A stretch of 32,709 nucleotides of DNA, from NCBI GenBank assembly GCA_905215155.1, contig CAJMPJ010000039.1:1-32709 (forward strand). The letters are read 5' to 3'. Of the stretch, positions 23,147 through 31,339 are shown one piece after another (the first letter of the stretch is position 1; each line of letters begins with the position of its first letter). The position numbers and the translations under genes were made by a program. This DNA is from an uncultured bacterium (GTDB taxonomy: Bacteria > Bacillota > Clostridia > Lachnospirales > Lachnospiraceae). The notes under the pieces are model-generated. The model did no database searches. It saw only the letters and a list, made by a program, of their open reading frames with translations, and had not been told where the DNA came from.

Positions 23147-24301
23147 ATGGAACTGAAGCTGGATTTGGAAAAAGAGTATGGAATCGTGCTGGAGGGCGGA
23201 GGTGCCAAGGGAGCTTACCAGATCGGTGCATGGAAAGCACTCAGGGAAGCGGGAGTTAAGATAAAAGGGATTGCAGGAGTGTCTGTCGGTTCGTTAAACG
23301 GCGCACTGATCTGTATGGATGATCTGGAACGTGCAGAAGAAATCTGGAAAAACATTGATTACTCAAAAGTGATGAATGTGAGCAATGACACCATAAAAGC
23401 ACTGAAGAACAAGAGTTTCAAATCCCTCAATCTGCCGGATTTAATAAACAGCGGTCTGCAGATCGTAAAGGAAGGGGGATTTGATGTTACTCCTTTAAAG
23501 AATCTTATTTCAGAAGTGGTAGGAGATGAAGAGAAGATACGAAATTCCGAAAGAGAACTATTTGCAGTCACCTATTCCGTTTCGGACCGGAAGCAACTGG
23601 CAGTTGATATCCGGGCAGGGGAACCTGGTACCATAAAGGATATGCTTTTAGCCAGTGCTTATTTTATGGCATTTAAAAATCAGAAGCTGGGCGGAAAACG
23701 GTATGTGGATGGGGGCGGCTTTAACAACGTTCCCATTGACGTTCTTTTAGACCATGAATACAAAGATATTATTGTTATCCGCATCTATGGCTGGGGCTTT
23801 GATAAGGAACGGGTGGTGAAGATTCCTGATGGAGTTACCGTCTATCATATTGCACCCAGGCAGGACCTGGGAGGAATTCTGGAATTTGACAAAAAGCTGG
23901 CCAGAAAAAATATGACCTTGGGATATTTTGATGCACAAAGATTTTTATACGGTCTATGCGGCCGGACCTATTACATCGACGCTCCCAATACGGAGCCTTA
24001 TTATTTTGACCGTATGATGTCAGAGATGGAGCTGTTGAAATATTACTTGAAGGATATCCTGACGGAAGACGGCATGGAGACTTTGACCGGCTATCGGTCA
24101 TTTACGGAAAAGACATTTCCTAAATTAGCAGAGGAATTCAAGCTAAAAGAAGACTGGGATTATAAAGATATGTATCTGGGGATTCTGGAAGATCTGGCAA
24201 AACGGTTAAAAGTCAAACGGTTTAAGATCTATACGGTGGAGGAGCTTTTAAGTGAAATCAGGAAAAAGATGAAAACCCAGGCTGAGCGGAAACTGTTATA
24301 A
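23147..24301 (+). CDS. Patatin-like phospholipase family protein
   Basis: Patatin-like proteins are Ser-Asp dyad lipid acyl hydrolases. The 384-residue protein has the oxyanion glycine loop EGGGAKGAYQIG (about 16-27), the nucleophile elbow GVSVGS with Ser46, and the Asp of the dyad in YVDGGGFNNVP at about 188. All catalytic elements are intact. There is no signal peptide or transmembrane helix, so it is likely cytoplasmic and acts on membrane lipids or lipid-derived substrates. The C-terminal 120 residues are helical and unassigned. I chose the ATG at 23147, behind AGGAGG; an upstream frame start at 23105 lies in the terminator region. It follows the SPFH gene by 80 bases, across the terminator. 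Confidence 0.9.
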   Translation: MELKLDLEKEYGIVLEGGGAKGAYQIGAWKALREAGVKIKGIAGVSVGSLNGALICMDDLERAEEIWKNIDYSKVMNVSNDTIKALKNKSFKSLNLPDLINSGLQIVKEGGFDVTPLKNLISEVVGDEEKIRNSERELFAVTYSVSDRKQLAVDIRAGEPGTIKDMLLASAYFMAFKNQKLGGKRYVDGGGFNNVPIDVLLDHEYKDIIVIRIYGWGFDKERVVKIPDGVTVYHIAPRQDLGGILEFDKKLARKNMTLGYFDAQRFLYGLCGRTYYIDAPNTEPYYFDRMMSEMELLKYYLKDILTEDGMETLTGYRSFTEKTFPKLAEEFKLKEDWDYKDMYLGILEDLAKRLKVKRFKIYTVEELLSEIRKKMKTQAERKLL

Positions 24302-24321
24302 ATAAGTATGGGAAAAAGATG

Positions 24322-24350
24322 TTGCATGTTTATGCATGATATACTATAAT
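24322..24350 (+). promoter_or_regulatory. Candidate argF promoter
   Basis: TTGCAT (24322-24327), a 17-base spacer and a perfect TATAAT (24345-24350) lie 38 bases before the argF start. Confidence 0.7.
24323..24336 (+). promoter_or_regulatory. Candidate ArgR operator (ARG box) in the argF promoter
   Basis: TGCATGTTTATGCA is an inverted repeat with the architecture of an ARG box, two 5-base arms around 4 bases (consensus TGAATWWWWATTCA). It covers most of the -35 and part of the spacer, where arginine-bound ArgR would block transcription. Matched by eye; the GC in each arm is a deviation. Confidence 0.4.
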
Positions 24351-24387
24351 GGTGTATAAAAATACATTGAATCACGGAGGAAGCGCT

Positions 24388-25323
24388 ATGAATTTAAAGG
24401 GAAGGAATTTTATTACATTAAAAGACTATTCACCAGAAGAGATCGGATATCTGTTGGACCTGGCTGCTGATTTAAAATCCAAAAAGAAACAGGGCATTAC
24501 AGGGAACTCCCTGAAAGGGAAAAATATTGCCCTGATCTTTGAAAAACCCTCCACCCGTACCAGATGTTCCTTTGTGATTGCTGCCGTTGACGAAGGCGCC
24601 CATCCTGAATATTTGGGGAAAGATGACATTCAGCTTGGCCACAAGGAAAGCGTGAAGGACACCGCCAGAGTGCTTGGCAGAATCTTTGATGGGATTGAAT
24701 TCCGTGGATTTCAACATAAGACCGTGGAAGACTTGGCAAAATACGCAGGCGTTCCCGTATGGAACGGATTGACGGATGATGATCATCCCACCCAGATTCT
24801 GGCAGATTTGCTTACCATGAAAGAACACTTTGGTTATTTAAAGGGGCTGCGCTTTGTCTATGCAGGTGACGGCCGTAACAACATGGCAAACAGCCTGATG
24901 ATGGGGATGAGCAAGATGGGAGTCCATTTCACGATTCTCGCTCCAAAAGCTCTTTGGCCGGGGAAAGAACTGGTGGATTTGTGTCAGGGATATGCGGCGG
25001 AAAGCAAAAGCACCATTACCATTACAGAGGATACGGCTGCGGTAAAGGATGCAGATGTGATATACACCGATGTCTGGTGCTCCATGGGAGAAGAAGACCA
25101 GGCGGCAGAGCGGGTTGCTCTGTTAAAGCCGTTTCAGGTCAATAAAGAACTAATGAATAAAACAGGTAAGGATACTACCATATTTATGCACTGCCTGCCG
25201 GCTGTCAAGGGGTATGAAGTGACAGAGGAAGTTTTTGAATCCGGCGTATCGGTAGTCTTTGACGAAGCAGAAAACAGAATGCATACCATCAAGGCAGTGA
25301 TGGTTGCTACCTTAGGAGAATAA
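24388..25323 (+). CDS. argF: Ornithine carbamoyltransferase
   Basis: This enzyme joins ornithine and carbamoyl phosphate to citrulline in arginine biosynthesis (ArgF), or runs in reverse in arginine fermentation (ArcB). The 311-residue protein has the carbamoyl phosphate motif STRTR at 55-59, the DDHPTQ motif at 131-136, and the ornithine-binding HCLPA at 268-272; the D-loop region DVWCSMGEE is also present. I chose the ATG at 24388 behind GGAGG; the frame upstream from 24349 starts inside the -10 element. The promoter overlaps an ARG-box-like repeat, which would favour the biosynthetic ArgF reading, but carbamate kinase elsewhere in the window leaves the catabolic reading open. A small membrane protein gene follows after 1 base. 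Confidence 0.95.
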   Translation: MNLKGRNFITLKDYSPEEIGYLLDLAADLKSKKKQGITGNSLKGKNIALIFEKPSTRTRCSFVIAAVDEGAHPEYLGKDDIQLGHKESVKDTARVLGRIFDGIEFRGFQHKTVEDLAKYAGVPVWNGLTDDDHPTQILADLLTMKEHFGYLKGLRFVYAGDGRNNMANSLMMGMSKMGVHFTILAPKALWPGKELVDLCQGYAAESKSTITITEDTAAVKDADVIYTDVWCSMGEEDQAAERVALLKPFQVNKELMNKTGKDTTIFMHCLPAVKGYEVTEEVFESGVSVVFDEAENRMHTIKAVMVATLGE

Positions 25324-25324
25324 A

Positions 25325-25633
25325 ATGTATATACAGGAACGAGGAAAAAATCTAAGAAATGCTTCCATGATCGTGGACCTGGTCCATATCGTGGTTGGAA
25401 TCTTGATTGTAGTGCTTGCAGTTGTTTCATTTTTAAATTCGGAAGAATATAGGTTCCTTCTTCCGGTCATCTTTTTTCTTGCAGCAACACTGAATCTGAT
25501 CCATGGAATTTACAAGGTCAGACTCAGCGGACGGGAAAAGAAGAAAAAAGCCGCAGGTGCAGGGGTTGTGCTGTTTGGAGTGCTTTTGGCTGCCCTTTCC
25601 GTTATCAGTGCGGTAAGTATCTGGTGGGGGTGA
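25325..25633 (+). CDS. Small membrane protein of unknown function
   Basis: I do not recognise this 102-residue protein. It has three hydrophobic segments (about residues 14-36, 44-62 and 78-100) and a strongly basic loop GREKKKKAAG between the second and third. Its ATG lies one base after the argF stop, with AGGAG supplied by the end of argF, and its stop overlaps the birA start as TGATG. The tight packing implies that it is a real gene translated with its neighbours. There is no link to arginine or biotin that can be seen in its sequence. Confidence 0.75.
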   Translation: MYIQERGKNLRNASMIVDLVHIVVGILIVVLAVVSFLNSEEYRFLLPVIFFLAATLNLIHGIYKVRLSGREKKKKAAGAGVVLFGVLLAALSVISAVSIWWG

Positions 25634-26616
25634 TGGGATTGAAGACAGAAATATTAAAGCTGCTGAAGGAGAATGAAGGCTATGTATCCGGTCAGGAACT
25701 TTGTGAGCGTTTCGGAGTTTCCCGAACTGCAATCTGGAAGGTAATACGCCAGCTGGAGGAAGAAGGCTATAAAATTGAAGCGGTTCGGAATAAAGGGTAC
25801 CATTTCATCGATTCTTGTGATATAATGACGAAAACAGAAATAGAAAGCTGCATCCGGGGGGCCTTTGGAAGAACTGTGGAATATTATGATGTTGTGGATT
25901 CCACCAATATTAAAGCCAAGCGTCTTGCGGAAGAAGGGGCAGCTTCTGGAACACTTGTGGTGGCTGACTGTCAGAATGCAGGCCGTGGCAGAAGAGGAAA
26001 AGGCTGGGTATCCCCTTCCGGCAAGAATGTTTTTATGAGTCTGATTTTAAGACCGGATATTCTTCCGGGGTCAGCGTCCATGCTGACTCTGGTTGCCGCT
26101 TTGGCTGTCAGCGACGGCATCAAGAAGGAAACAGGTCTTGCCACTTCCATCAAGTGGCCCAATGACATTGTGGCAAGCGGAAAAAAGCTTTGCGGAATTT
26201 TGACGGAGATGAGTGCGGAGCTGGAAGGAATCCATTACGTGGTAGTGGGCATCGGAATCAATGTCAATATGGAGGAATTTCCGGAAGAGGTACGCTTGAT
26301 GGCAACGTCTTTGTGTATGGAAACAGGGAATAAAGTAAGAAGAAGTTCTCTGATAGCCTCCATCATGGAGTCAATGGAACGATATTATGAAGAATTTATC
26401 AGCCAGGGTGATTTATCCGGGCTGATAAGTGTCTATAATAGTCGTATGGTCAATGCAGGAAGGGACGTCAAGATCCTAGATAGTGCAGGCGGCTATACAG
26501 GAAAAGCTTTGGGAATCAACGAGAAGGGAGAGCTTCTTGTTGAAATGCAGTCAGGAGAGGTAAAACATGTGATCTCCGGAGAAGTTTCGGTCCGGGGACT
26601 CTATGGATATGTATAA
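25633..26616 (+). CDS. birA: Biotin--[acetyl-CoA-carboxylase] ligase / biotin repressor
   Basis: BirA activates biotin with ATP and attaches it to a lysine of biotin carboxyl carrier proteins; the form with an N-terminal helix-turn-helix also represses biotin genes. The 327-residue protein has that winged helix (residues 1-65; SGQELCERFGVSRTAIWKVI), so it is bifunctional. The catalytic domain shows VDSTNIKAK, the biotinyl-AMP loop GRGRRGKGW, KWPNDI and a C-terminal SH3-like domain. The ATG at 25633 overlaps the preceding stop; a GTG at 25624 or TTG at 25639 are alternatives. No biotin operator-like repeat was found within this window. Confidence 0.93.
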   Translation: MGLKTEILKLLKENEGYVSGQELCERFGVSRTAIWKVIRQLEEEGYKIEAVRNKGYHFIDSCDIMTKTEIESCIRGAFGRTVEYYDVVDSTNIKAKRLAEEGAASGTLVVADCQNAGRGRRGKGWVSPSGKNVFMSLILRPDILPGSASMLTLVAALAVSDGIKKETGLATSIKWPNDIVASGKKLCGILTEMSAELEGIHYVVVGIGINVNMEEFPEEVRLMATSLCMETGNKVRRSSLIASIMESMERYYEEFISQGDLSGLISVYNSRMVNAGRDVKILDSAGGYTGKALGINEKGELLVEMQSGEVKHVISGEVSVRGLYGYV

Positions 26617-26618
26617 GA

Positions 26619-27713
26619 ATGAATCAGTCGTTTTATGATAAGCTGCAGATTCTGGAACCAGAGGAAAGAAAGCTTGAGGAGATGGAACGGTTAAAAGCCA
26701 TGGAACGTCCTCTGCTTTCCTGGTACAGAGAGAACGCCAGGATTCTTCCGTGGCGGGAAACACCGGAACCATACCGGGTATGGATATCGGAGATCATGCT
26801 TCAGCAGACCAGAGTGGAAGCAGTAAAACCTTATTTTGCGCGTTTTATGAAGGCGCTTCCGGGAATCCGGGAACTGGCTTCTGTTTCGGAAGATGAGCTT
26901 TTAAAATTATGGGAAGGCCTTGGCTATTACAGCAGGGCAAAGAATTTAAAGAAAGCAGCAGAGCTTCTTGTAGAACAGTATGGAGGAGAACTTCCGGCGT
27001 CCTATGAGGAGCTAAAAAAGCTTCCGGGGATCGGTTCCTATACGGCAGGAGCCATCGCTTCCATCGCATTTGGAATTCCTGTGCCAGCAGTTGACGGCAA
27101 TGTGCTCCGGGTGATTTCCAGGGTTACCGGAAGCAGGGAAGATATTTTAAAGCAGTCGGTCAAATCCGGAATGGAAGAAAAATTAAAAAAAATTATGCCC
27201 AAAGACGCAGCCAGTTCCTACAATCAGGGTCTCATAGAAATCGGTGCCATTGTCTGTGTTCCCAACGGTGCTCCGCTCTGCGGGCGATGTCCGCTTTCCT
27301 CGGTCTGTGTGGCAAAAGCGGAGGATTTAACCGGTGTCATACCGGTCAAAACGCCAAAAAAGCCTAGAAAAGCGGAAGACAAAACCGTGTTGATGCTATG
27401 GAGGGAAGGAAAAGTTGCCATAAGAAAAAGAGAAGATGCCGGTCTTTTGGCATCCCTGTATGAGTTTCCCAATTTAGACGGACACTTGTCGGAAGAGACA
27501 ATTTATTCCTTATTTGGAGCAAAGGCCGCCAAGGTTACGGCCCTACCCGGATCCAGACATATCTTCAGTCATGTGGAATGGTCTATGACAGGCTTCCGGA
27601 TTGATTTGTCCGGGACACTGGAGGGAGATTATCTGTGGGTCACTCCGGAAGAGATCAAAAAAACTTATTCTTTGCCAGGTGCATTTAAAGCGTATACAAA
27701 GTTGATCAGGTGA
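26619..27713 (+). CDS. mutY: A/G-specific adenine glycosylase
   Basis: MutY removes adenine mispaired with 8-oxoguanine. The 364-residue protein has the catalytic Glu58 in SEIMLQQTRVE, the helix-hairpin-helix LPGIGSYTAGAIAS, the Asp159 in VDGNVLRV, the [4Fe-4S] cysteines 213, 221, 224 and 230, and a C-terminal NUDIX-like 8-oxoG recognition domain (about 255-364; SRHIFSHVEW). The first two cysteines are separated by seven residues, one more than E. coli. The ATG at 26619 is two bases after birA's stop and has only a weak ribosome site, so an inner ATG around residue 22 or 28 is possible. The gene end overlaps the following frame. Confidence 0.93.
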   Translation: MNQSFYDKLQILEPEERKLEEMERLKAMERPLLSWYRENARILPWRETPEPYRVWISEIMLQQTRVEAVKPYFARFMKALPGIRELASVSEDELLKLWEGLGYYSRAKNLKKAAELLVEQYGGELPASYEELKKLPGIGSYTAGAIASIAFGIPVPAVDGNVLRVISRVTGSREDILKQSVKSGMEEKLKKIMPKDAASSYNQGLIEIGAIVCVPNGAPLCGRCPLSSVCVAKAEDLTGVIPVKTPKKPRKAEDKTVLMLWREGKVAIRKREDAGLLASLYEFPNLDGHLSEETIYSLFGAKAAKVTALPGSRHIFSHVEWSMTGFRIDLSGTLEGDYLWVTPEEIKKTYSLPGAFKAYTKLIR

Positions 27714-27718
27714 TTATA

Positions 27719-28621
27719 ATGAAAAAGATGCTTTTTATATTTAATCCGCGTTCCGGAAAAGCGCAGATCAAAAACAAATTAATGGATATACTCGATATTT
27801 TCGCAAAGGCAGGCTATGAGCTTTTGGTGCATGTGACCCAGGGACCCGGTGATGCTGTAAAAGCCGCTGAAAATTACGGAGCTGACGTGGATTTGGTGGT
27901 CTGCAGCGGAGGAGACGGCACCTTGAATGAGACCATAAGCGGTCTTATGAAGCTTGACTCCATTCCGGATATGGGATACATTCCCTCAGGATCCACCAAC
28001 GATTTTGCTTCCAGCTTGAATTTATCCAGGAATATGTTAACTGCGGCCCGGACGGCTGTAGCCGGTATCCCTTATCCGGTGGATATCGGCTGTTTCTGCG
28101 GGGACAGGCATTTTGTATATATCGCAGCCTTTGGTGCATTTACAGAAGTTGCCTATTTGACTCCCCAGGATTTCAAAAATGTCCTGGGGCATCAGGCTTA
28201 TATGCTGGAGGGAATGAAGAGTCTGGCCTCCATCAAATCCTATATGCTCCGGATCGAATGTGATTCGACCGTTTTAGAGGGGGAATTTATCTTTGGTATG
28301 ATCACCAATACCATAAGCGTGGGAGGCTTTAAAGGCCTGGTGACCCAGGATGTGGCTTTAAATGACGGAGAATTTGAGGTTTTGCTCATCCGGACCCCCA
28401 AAACTCCCCTGGATTTTACAAATATCATCAACTACATGTTTCTCAAGGAAGAACCGAACGAATACGTCCACAAGCTTCGGACCAGGTCCATACGAATCTT
28501 TCCGGAAGAGCCAATTGACTGGGTTCTTGACGGAGAATTTGGCGGAACCAGAAGGGAAGTTCAAATCACCAATTTGAACAAAAAGATTCGGATTCTCAGA
28601 AATCCGCAAAAAAAGCAATAA
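27719..28621 (+). CDS. Diacylglycerol/lipid kinase family protein
   Basis: This 300-residue protein belongs to the DagK/YegS family that phosphorylates diacylglycerol or related lipids with ATP. The N-terminal nucleotide-binding part has FNPRSGKA (8-15), the signature SGGDGTLNE (63-71) and the loop PSGSTNDFA (89-97); the C-terminal beta-sandwich carries the conserved DGEF segments near the end. DgkB of Gram-positives, which recycles diacylglycerol from lipoteichoic acid synthesis, is the closest known role. The ATG at 27719 was chosen, with AGGTG about 8 bases upstream; a GTG at 27710 would overlap the mutY stop. It ends the argF-birA-mutY cluster. Confidence 0.9.
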   Translation: MKKMLFIFNPRSGKAQIKNKLMDILDIFAKAGYELLVHVTQGPGDAVKAAENYGADVDLVVCSGGDGTLNETISGLMKLDSIPDMGYIPSGSTNDFASSLNLSRNMLTAARTAVAGIPYPVDIGCFCGDRHFVYIAAFGAFTEVAYLTPQDFKNVLGHQAYMLEGMKSLASIKSYMLRIECDSTVLEGEFIFGMITNTISVGGFKGLVTQDVALNDGEFEVLLIRTPKTPLDFTNIINYMFLKEEPNEYVHKLRTRSIRIFPEEPIDWVLDGEFGGTRREVQITNLNKKIRILRNPQKKQ

Positions 28622-28633
28622 ATCCGCTTTTTT
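28608..28633 (+). terminator. Weak terminator candidate after the lipid kinase gene
   Basis: An A-rich stem with GC at its top (28608-28616) pairs with GCTTTTTT (28626-28633) around a 9-base loop, overlapping the gene's last codons. Only two GC pairs are present. Confidence 0.4.
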
Positions 28634-28646
28634 AATAAGAAATATG

Positions 28647-28675
28647 TTGAAATATGAATCTTGGTAGTATATAAT
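28647..28675 (+). promoter_or_regulatory. Candidate rpoD promoter
   Basis: TTGAAA (28647-28652) and a perfect TATAAT (28670-28675) are separated by 17 bases, about 50 bases before the rpoD start. This is one of the best sigma-A promoters in the window. Confidence 0.75.
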
Positions 28676-28726
28676 GAAAAGTTGTGTGGGCTTTATGTAT
28701 ACTTCTTAGCGAAAGGACGTTATTAA

Positions 28727-29869
28727 GTGGAAAAGGATAATTTTTTAGAGAAGCTGGGCAAGCTTGTCGATCTTGCAAAAACAAAGCATAACGCTTTGGA
28801 TGTAACGGAGATTAATAACTTCTTTATTGGGGAAGAACTGACTGCAGAGCAGATGGATCAGATTTATACGTACCTGGAGAATCGCGGCGTAGACGTGATC
28901 CCGGTCATTGACGATTCCGTTTTAGCTGATGATGTGCTCTTATCAGAGGACCTTTTGCTGGATGATGATCTTGAAGAAGAATTCATCAAGGATGTGGATG
29001 AAGAAGACATTGATCTCGACGCTATTGATTTGCTGGAAGGCATCGGCACAGAGGACCCTGTCCGCATGTATTTAAAGGAAATCGGTACAGTACCACTTTT
29101 AAACGCAGAGGAAGAACTGCGCCTTGCTAAGAGAAAAGCAGATGGCGACGACGATGCCAAAGAGCGTTTAATCGAAGCAAATTTACGTCTCGTGGTCAGC
29201 ATTGCCAAGCGCTATACTGGTCGTGGAATGAGCTTCCTTGACTTGGTCCAGGAGGGTAATTTAGGCCTTATCAAAGGTGTTGAAAAATTTGATTATACCA
29301 AAGGTTATAAATTAAGTACATATGCTACCTGGTGGATACGCCAATCTGTGACCCGTGCTCTTGCGGATCAGGCAAGAACGATCCGCGTGCCTGTGCATAT
29401 GGTTGAAACGATTAATAAAATGTCCAAGATGCAGAGAAAGCTTACTCTGGAGCTTGGATATGAGCCTTCTGTGACAGAGCTTGCAGAGGCGCTTGACATG
29501 ACTGAGGACAAGGTGATGGAGATCATGCAGATTGCCAGGGAGCCTGCTTCCTTGGAGACACCCATTGGTGAAGAAGATGATTCCAATCTTGGAGATTTTG
29601 TTGCGGATAACAATGTGGTGACTCCGGAAGGAAATGTGGAATCTGTAATGTTAAGAGAGCATATTGATGCCCTTCTCGGCGATTTGAAGGAGAGAGAGCG
29701 TCAGGTTATTGTACTCCGATTCGGACTGGAAGACGGTCATCCCAGGACTCTGGAAGAGGTTGGCAAAGAGTTTAATGTTACCCGTGAACGGATCAGACAG
29801 ATCGAGGCAAAGGCACTTAGAAAATTAAGAAACCCAGTTCGAAGCAAACGGATTCGGGATTTCTTATAA
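28727..29869 (+). CDS. rpoD: RNA polymerase principal sigma factor (sigma A)
   Basis: This is the housekeeping sigma factor. The 380-residue protein begins with region 1.1 (residues 1-60) and a very acidic linker (about 62-105), then region 1.2 ([16 protein letters not shown]), region 2 with the -10-recognising [20 protein letters not shown] and [16 protein letters not shown], region 3 and region 4, whose helix-turn-helix ([20 protein letters not shown]) reads the -35 element. The size fits Gram-positive SigA. Translation starts at a GTG behind AAAGGACG. dnaG, which often precedes rpoD, is not present here; a lipid kinase gene precedes it instead. A terminator follows immediately. Confidence 0.97.
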   Translation: MEKDNFLEKLGKLVDLAKTKHNALDVTEINNFFIGEELTAEQMDQIYTYLENRGVDVIPVIDDSVLADDVLLSEDLLLDDDLEEEFIKDVDEEDIDLDAIDLLEGIGTEDPVRMYLKEIGTVPLLNAEEELRLAKRKADGDDDAKERLIEANLRLVVSIAKRYTGRGMSFLDLVQEGNLGLIKGVEKFDYTKGYKLSTYATWWIRQSVTRALADQARTIRVPVHMVETINKMSKMQRKLTLELGYEPSVTELAEALDMTEDKVMEIMQIAREPASLETPIGEEDDSNLGDFVADNNVVTPEGNVESVMLREHIDALLGDLKERERQVIVLRFGLEDGHPRTLEEVGKEFNVTRERIRQIEAKALRKLRNPVRSKRIRDFL

Positions 29870-29877
29870 GCAACAGG

Positions 29878-29908
29878 AGGCGTAGCTGGAGTTATCTACG
29901 CCTTTTTT
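29878..29908 (+). terminator. Terminator after rpoD
   Basis: Stem GGCGTAG (29879-29885) with CTACGCC (29896-29902), a 10-base loop, and six Ts. Confidence 0.9.
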
Positions 29909-29940
29909 GCGTTTTTTTCATACAGCGAAAGGGAGACATC

Positions 29941-30558
29941 ATGAACCGGAGAAATTATCAGAAGGAACTGGATCAGGTCATCGTTGGATTAGAGGAACAG
30001 CAAAAAGTTCCCAGGCTTCTGCTGCACAGCTGTTGTGCACCTTGCAGCAGCTATGTGTTAGAATATTTGTCCCAATATTTTGCTATTACCATTTTTTTTT
30101 ATAACCCAAATATCTATCCTCCCGAGGAATACGGCAGGCGGGTCATGGAACAGGAACGCCTCGTTGCCGACATGAATTTTCTCCATCCGGTCAAGGTGGA
30201 ACAGGGGGCTTATGAACCCCAGGAGTTTTATCGTATTGTAAAAGGGCTGGAGAAGGAACCCGAGGGCGGAGAACGCTGCTTTAAATGCTATGAACTGCGC
30301 TTGCAGGAGGCCGCAAAGATTGCTCAGGCAGAGCGTTTTGACTATTTTACAACGACCTTGTCCATCAGCCCGCTGAAAAATGCGGATAAATTAAATGAGA
30401 TTGGTGAAAAACTGGCTAAGGAATACCGTGTTTCTTACCTTTCTTCTGATTTCAAAAAGAGAAATGGATACAAGCGTTCTGTGGAGCTGTCAAAGGAATA
30501 CGGTCTTTACCGTCAGGATTATTGCGGCTGTATCTTTTCCCAAAGAGATGCAGAATAG
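29941..30558 (+). CDS. queH: Epoxyqueuosine reductase QueH
   Basis: QueH carries out the last step of queuosine synthesis, reducing epoxyqueuosine in tRNA to queuosine; it is the cobalamin-independent replacement for QueG. The 205-residue protein is rich in cysteines: HSCCAPCSSY (Cys31, 32, 35), CFKCYELRL (Cys113, 116) and DYCGC (Cys195, 197), as expected for an Fe-S and metal-binding enzyme of the former DUF208 family. The ATG is preceded by AAGGGAG. It lies just after the rpoD terminator without an obvious promoter of its own. No other queuosine genes are nearby. Confidence 0.93.
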   Translation: MNRRNYQKELDQVIVGLEEQQKVPRLLLHSCCAPCSSYVLEYLSQYFAITIFFYNPNIYPPEEYGRRVMEQERLVADMNFLHPVKVEQGAYEPQEFYRIVKGLEKEPEGGERCFKCYELRLQEAAKIAQAERFDYFTTTLSISPLKNADKLNEIGEKLAKEYRVSYLSSDFKKRNGYKRSVELSKEYGLYRQDYCGCIFSQRDAE

Positions 30559-30594
30559 CTGGTAGTTCAAAATGAAAGACATACTGGGTTTGTC

Positions 30595-30623
30595 TTGACA
30601 CAAACTGAATATTGTTATAAAAT
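30595..30623 (+). promoter_or_regulatory. Candidate promoter for the HPr-like gene
   Basis: A perfect TTGACA (30595-30600) is followed by TAAAAT (30618-30623) at 17 bases; TATAAA at 30616 would give a 15-base spacer. The gene starts about 46 bases later. Confidence 0.65.
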
Positions 30624-30669
30624 TAACTCCAAGGAGTATATTAAAATTGAGGATAAAGGAGACTACGAT

Positions 30670-30936
30670 ATGTTATCTAAAAAACTGACTGTAAAAAATC
30701 CATCCGGACTTCACTTAAGACCAGCAGGAGTTCTGTCACAGACAGCTATGAAATTTAAATCTGACATCATTGTTGAGTATGGAGAAAAAAGAATTGTTGC
30801 TAAGAGCGTATTAAACGTTATGGCAGCAGGAATCAAAAGCGGAGCAGAGATTACTTTGATCTGTGAGGGTGAAGACGAGGAAGAGGCTATGAAGACCATG
30901 TCAGAAGCCATTGAGAGCGGCCTTGGAGAGATGTAA
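30670..30936 (+). CDS. ptsH: HPr family phosphocarrier protein
   Basis: HPr passes phosphate from enzyme I to the sugar-specific enzymes II of the phosphotransferase system, and in Firmicutes also acts in catabolite repression. The 88-residue protein has the phospho-accepting His15 in SGLHLRPAG and the regulatory Ser46 in AKSVLNVMAAG, so both phosphorylation sites are kept; it has HLRP where HARP is usual. The ATG at 30670 was chosen as it follows AAAGGAG and gives the proper length; a longer frame from 30595 begins in the -35 element. ptsI does not follow. It has its own promoter and a strong terminator. A Crh-like role is less likely because His15 is present. Confidence 0.92.
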   Translation: MLSKKLTVKNPSGLHLRPAGVLSQTAMKFKSDIIVEYGEKRIVAKSVLNVMAAGIKSGAEITLICEGEDEEEAMKTMSEAIESGLGEM

Positions 30937-30967
30937 TTCGTATCGTACATTATAATAAGAGCGCTGT

Positions 30968-31004
30968 AAAAAGCACTGGGAGTTTCACTCCCGGTGCTTT
31001 TTTT
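30968..31004 (+). terminator. Terminator after the HPr-like gene
   Basis: A long stem of about 16 bp (arms 30968-30983 and 30987-31002, one T-G pair) with a 3-base loop and a run of seven Ts. Confidence 0.93.
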
Positions 31005-31161
31005 GTGAACCCTGAGGGCTGAAAAAATCCCGTTATTTCCCAGTTGATTTTAATAAATTAGATAGCTGCTTAATGATAGAAAGTAGCCACTTAATAAAAT
31101 TAGGAATTTATGGCTTAACGAAAAAATAGACTTTGAATTGTTTGTAAGAGCCAAAAAATAT

Positions 31162-31194
31162 AAAATTTTATTAGAAAATATCTGATAAAATTTT
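31162..31194. repeat. AT-rich inverted repeat upstream of gltB
   Basis: Arms AAAATTTTATTAG (31162-31174) and CTGATAAAATTTT (31182-31194) pair over 13 bp with one wobble, around a 7-base loop. The repeat lies about 50 bases before the -35 element, where an activator might bind; it is also followed by two further Ts, so a weak terminator is another reading. Confidence 0.5.
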
Positions 31195-31243
31195 TTATAA
31201 CACACAATTATCAAATTATCTGAAAATACCAAAATAAAACACA

Positions 31244-31272
31244 TTTACAAAGCGCGAAAAATGTAGTATCAT
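31244..31272 (+). promoter_or_regulatory. Candidate gltB promoter
   Basis: TTTACA (31244-31249), a 17-base spacer and TATCAT (31267-31272), about 68 bases before the gltB start. Confidence 0.55.
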
Positions 31273-31339
31273 CAACTAAAATTTACTGTTACACTTTAGC
31301 ATTAGAAAGTAAAACGGGCAGTCAGGAAAGGATGAGATT

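Larger units (their letters stand above)
30937..31339. other. Gene-free AT-rich stretch upstream of gltB
   Basis: After the HPr terminator, about 330 bases contain no credible gene; a minus-strand 64-codon frame is low-complexity AT. The stretch holds a 13-bp AT-rich inverted repeat at 31162-31194 and the gltB promoter at 31244-31272. It is clearly more AT-rich than the rest of the window. No riboswitch or T-box was recognised. Confidence 0.6.

Noticed and set aside
23147..24301. Patatin gene as effector of a CBASS-type defence system
   Set aside because: No cyclic-nucleotide synthase, sensor or accessory gene is nearby, and neighbours are housekeeping genes.
31050..31244. 64-codon minus-strand frame upstream of gltB
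   Set aside because: Low-complexity AT-rich sequence rich in Leu, Ser, Phe and Ile, with no evident ribosome site or family signal.
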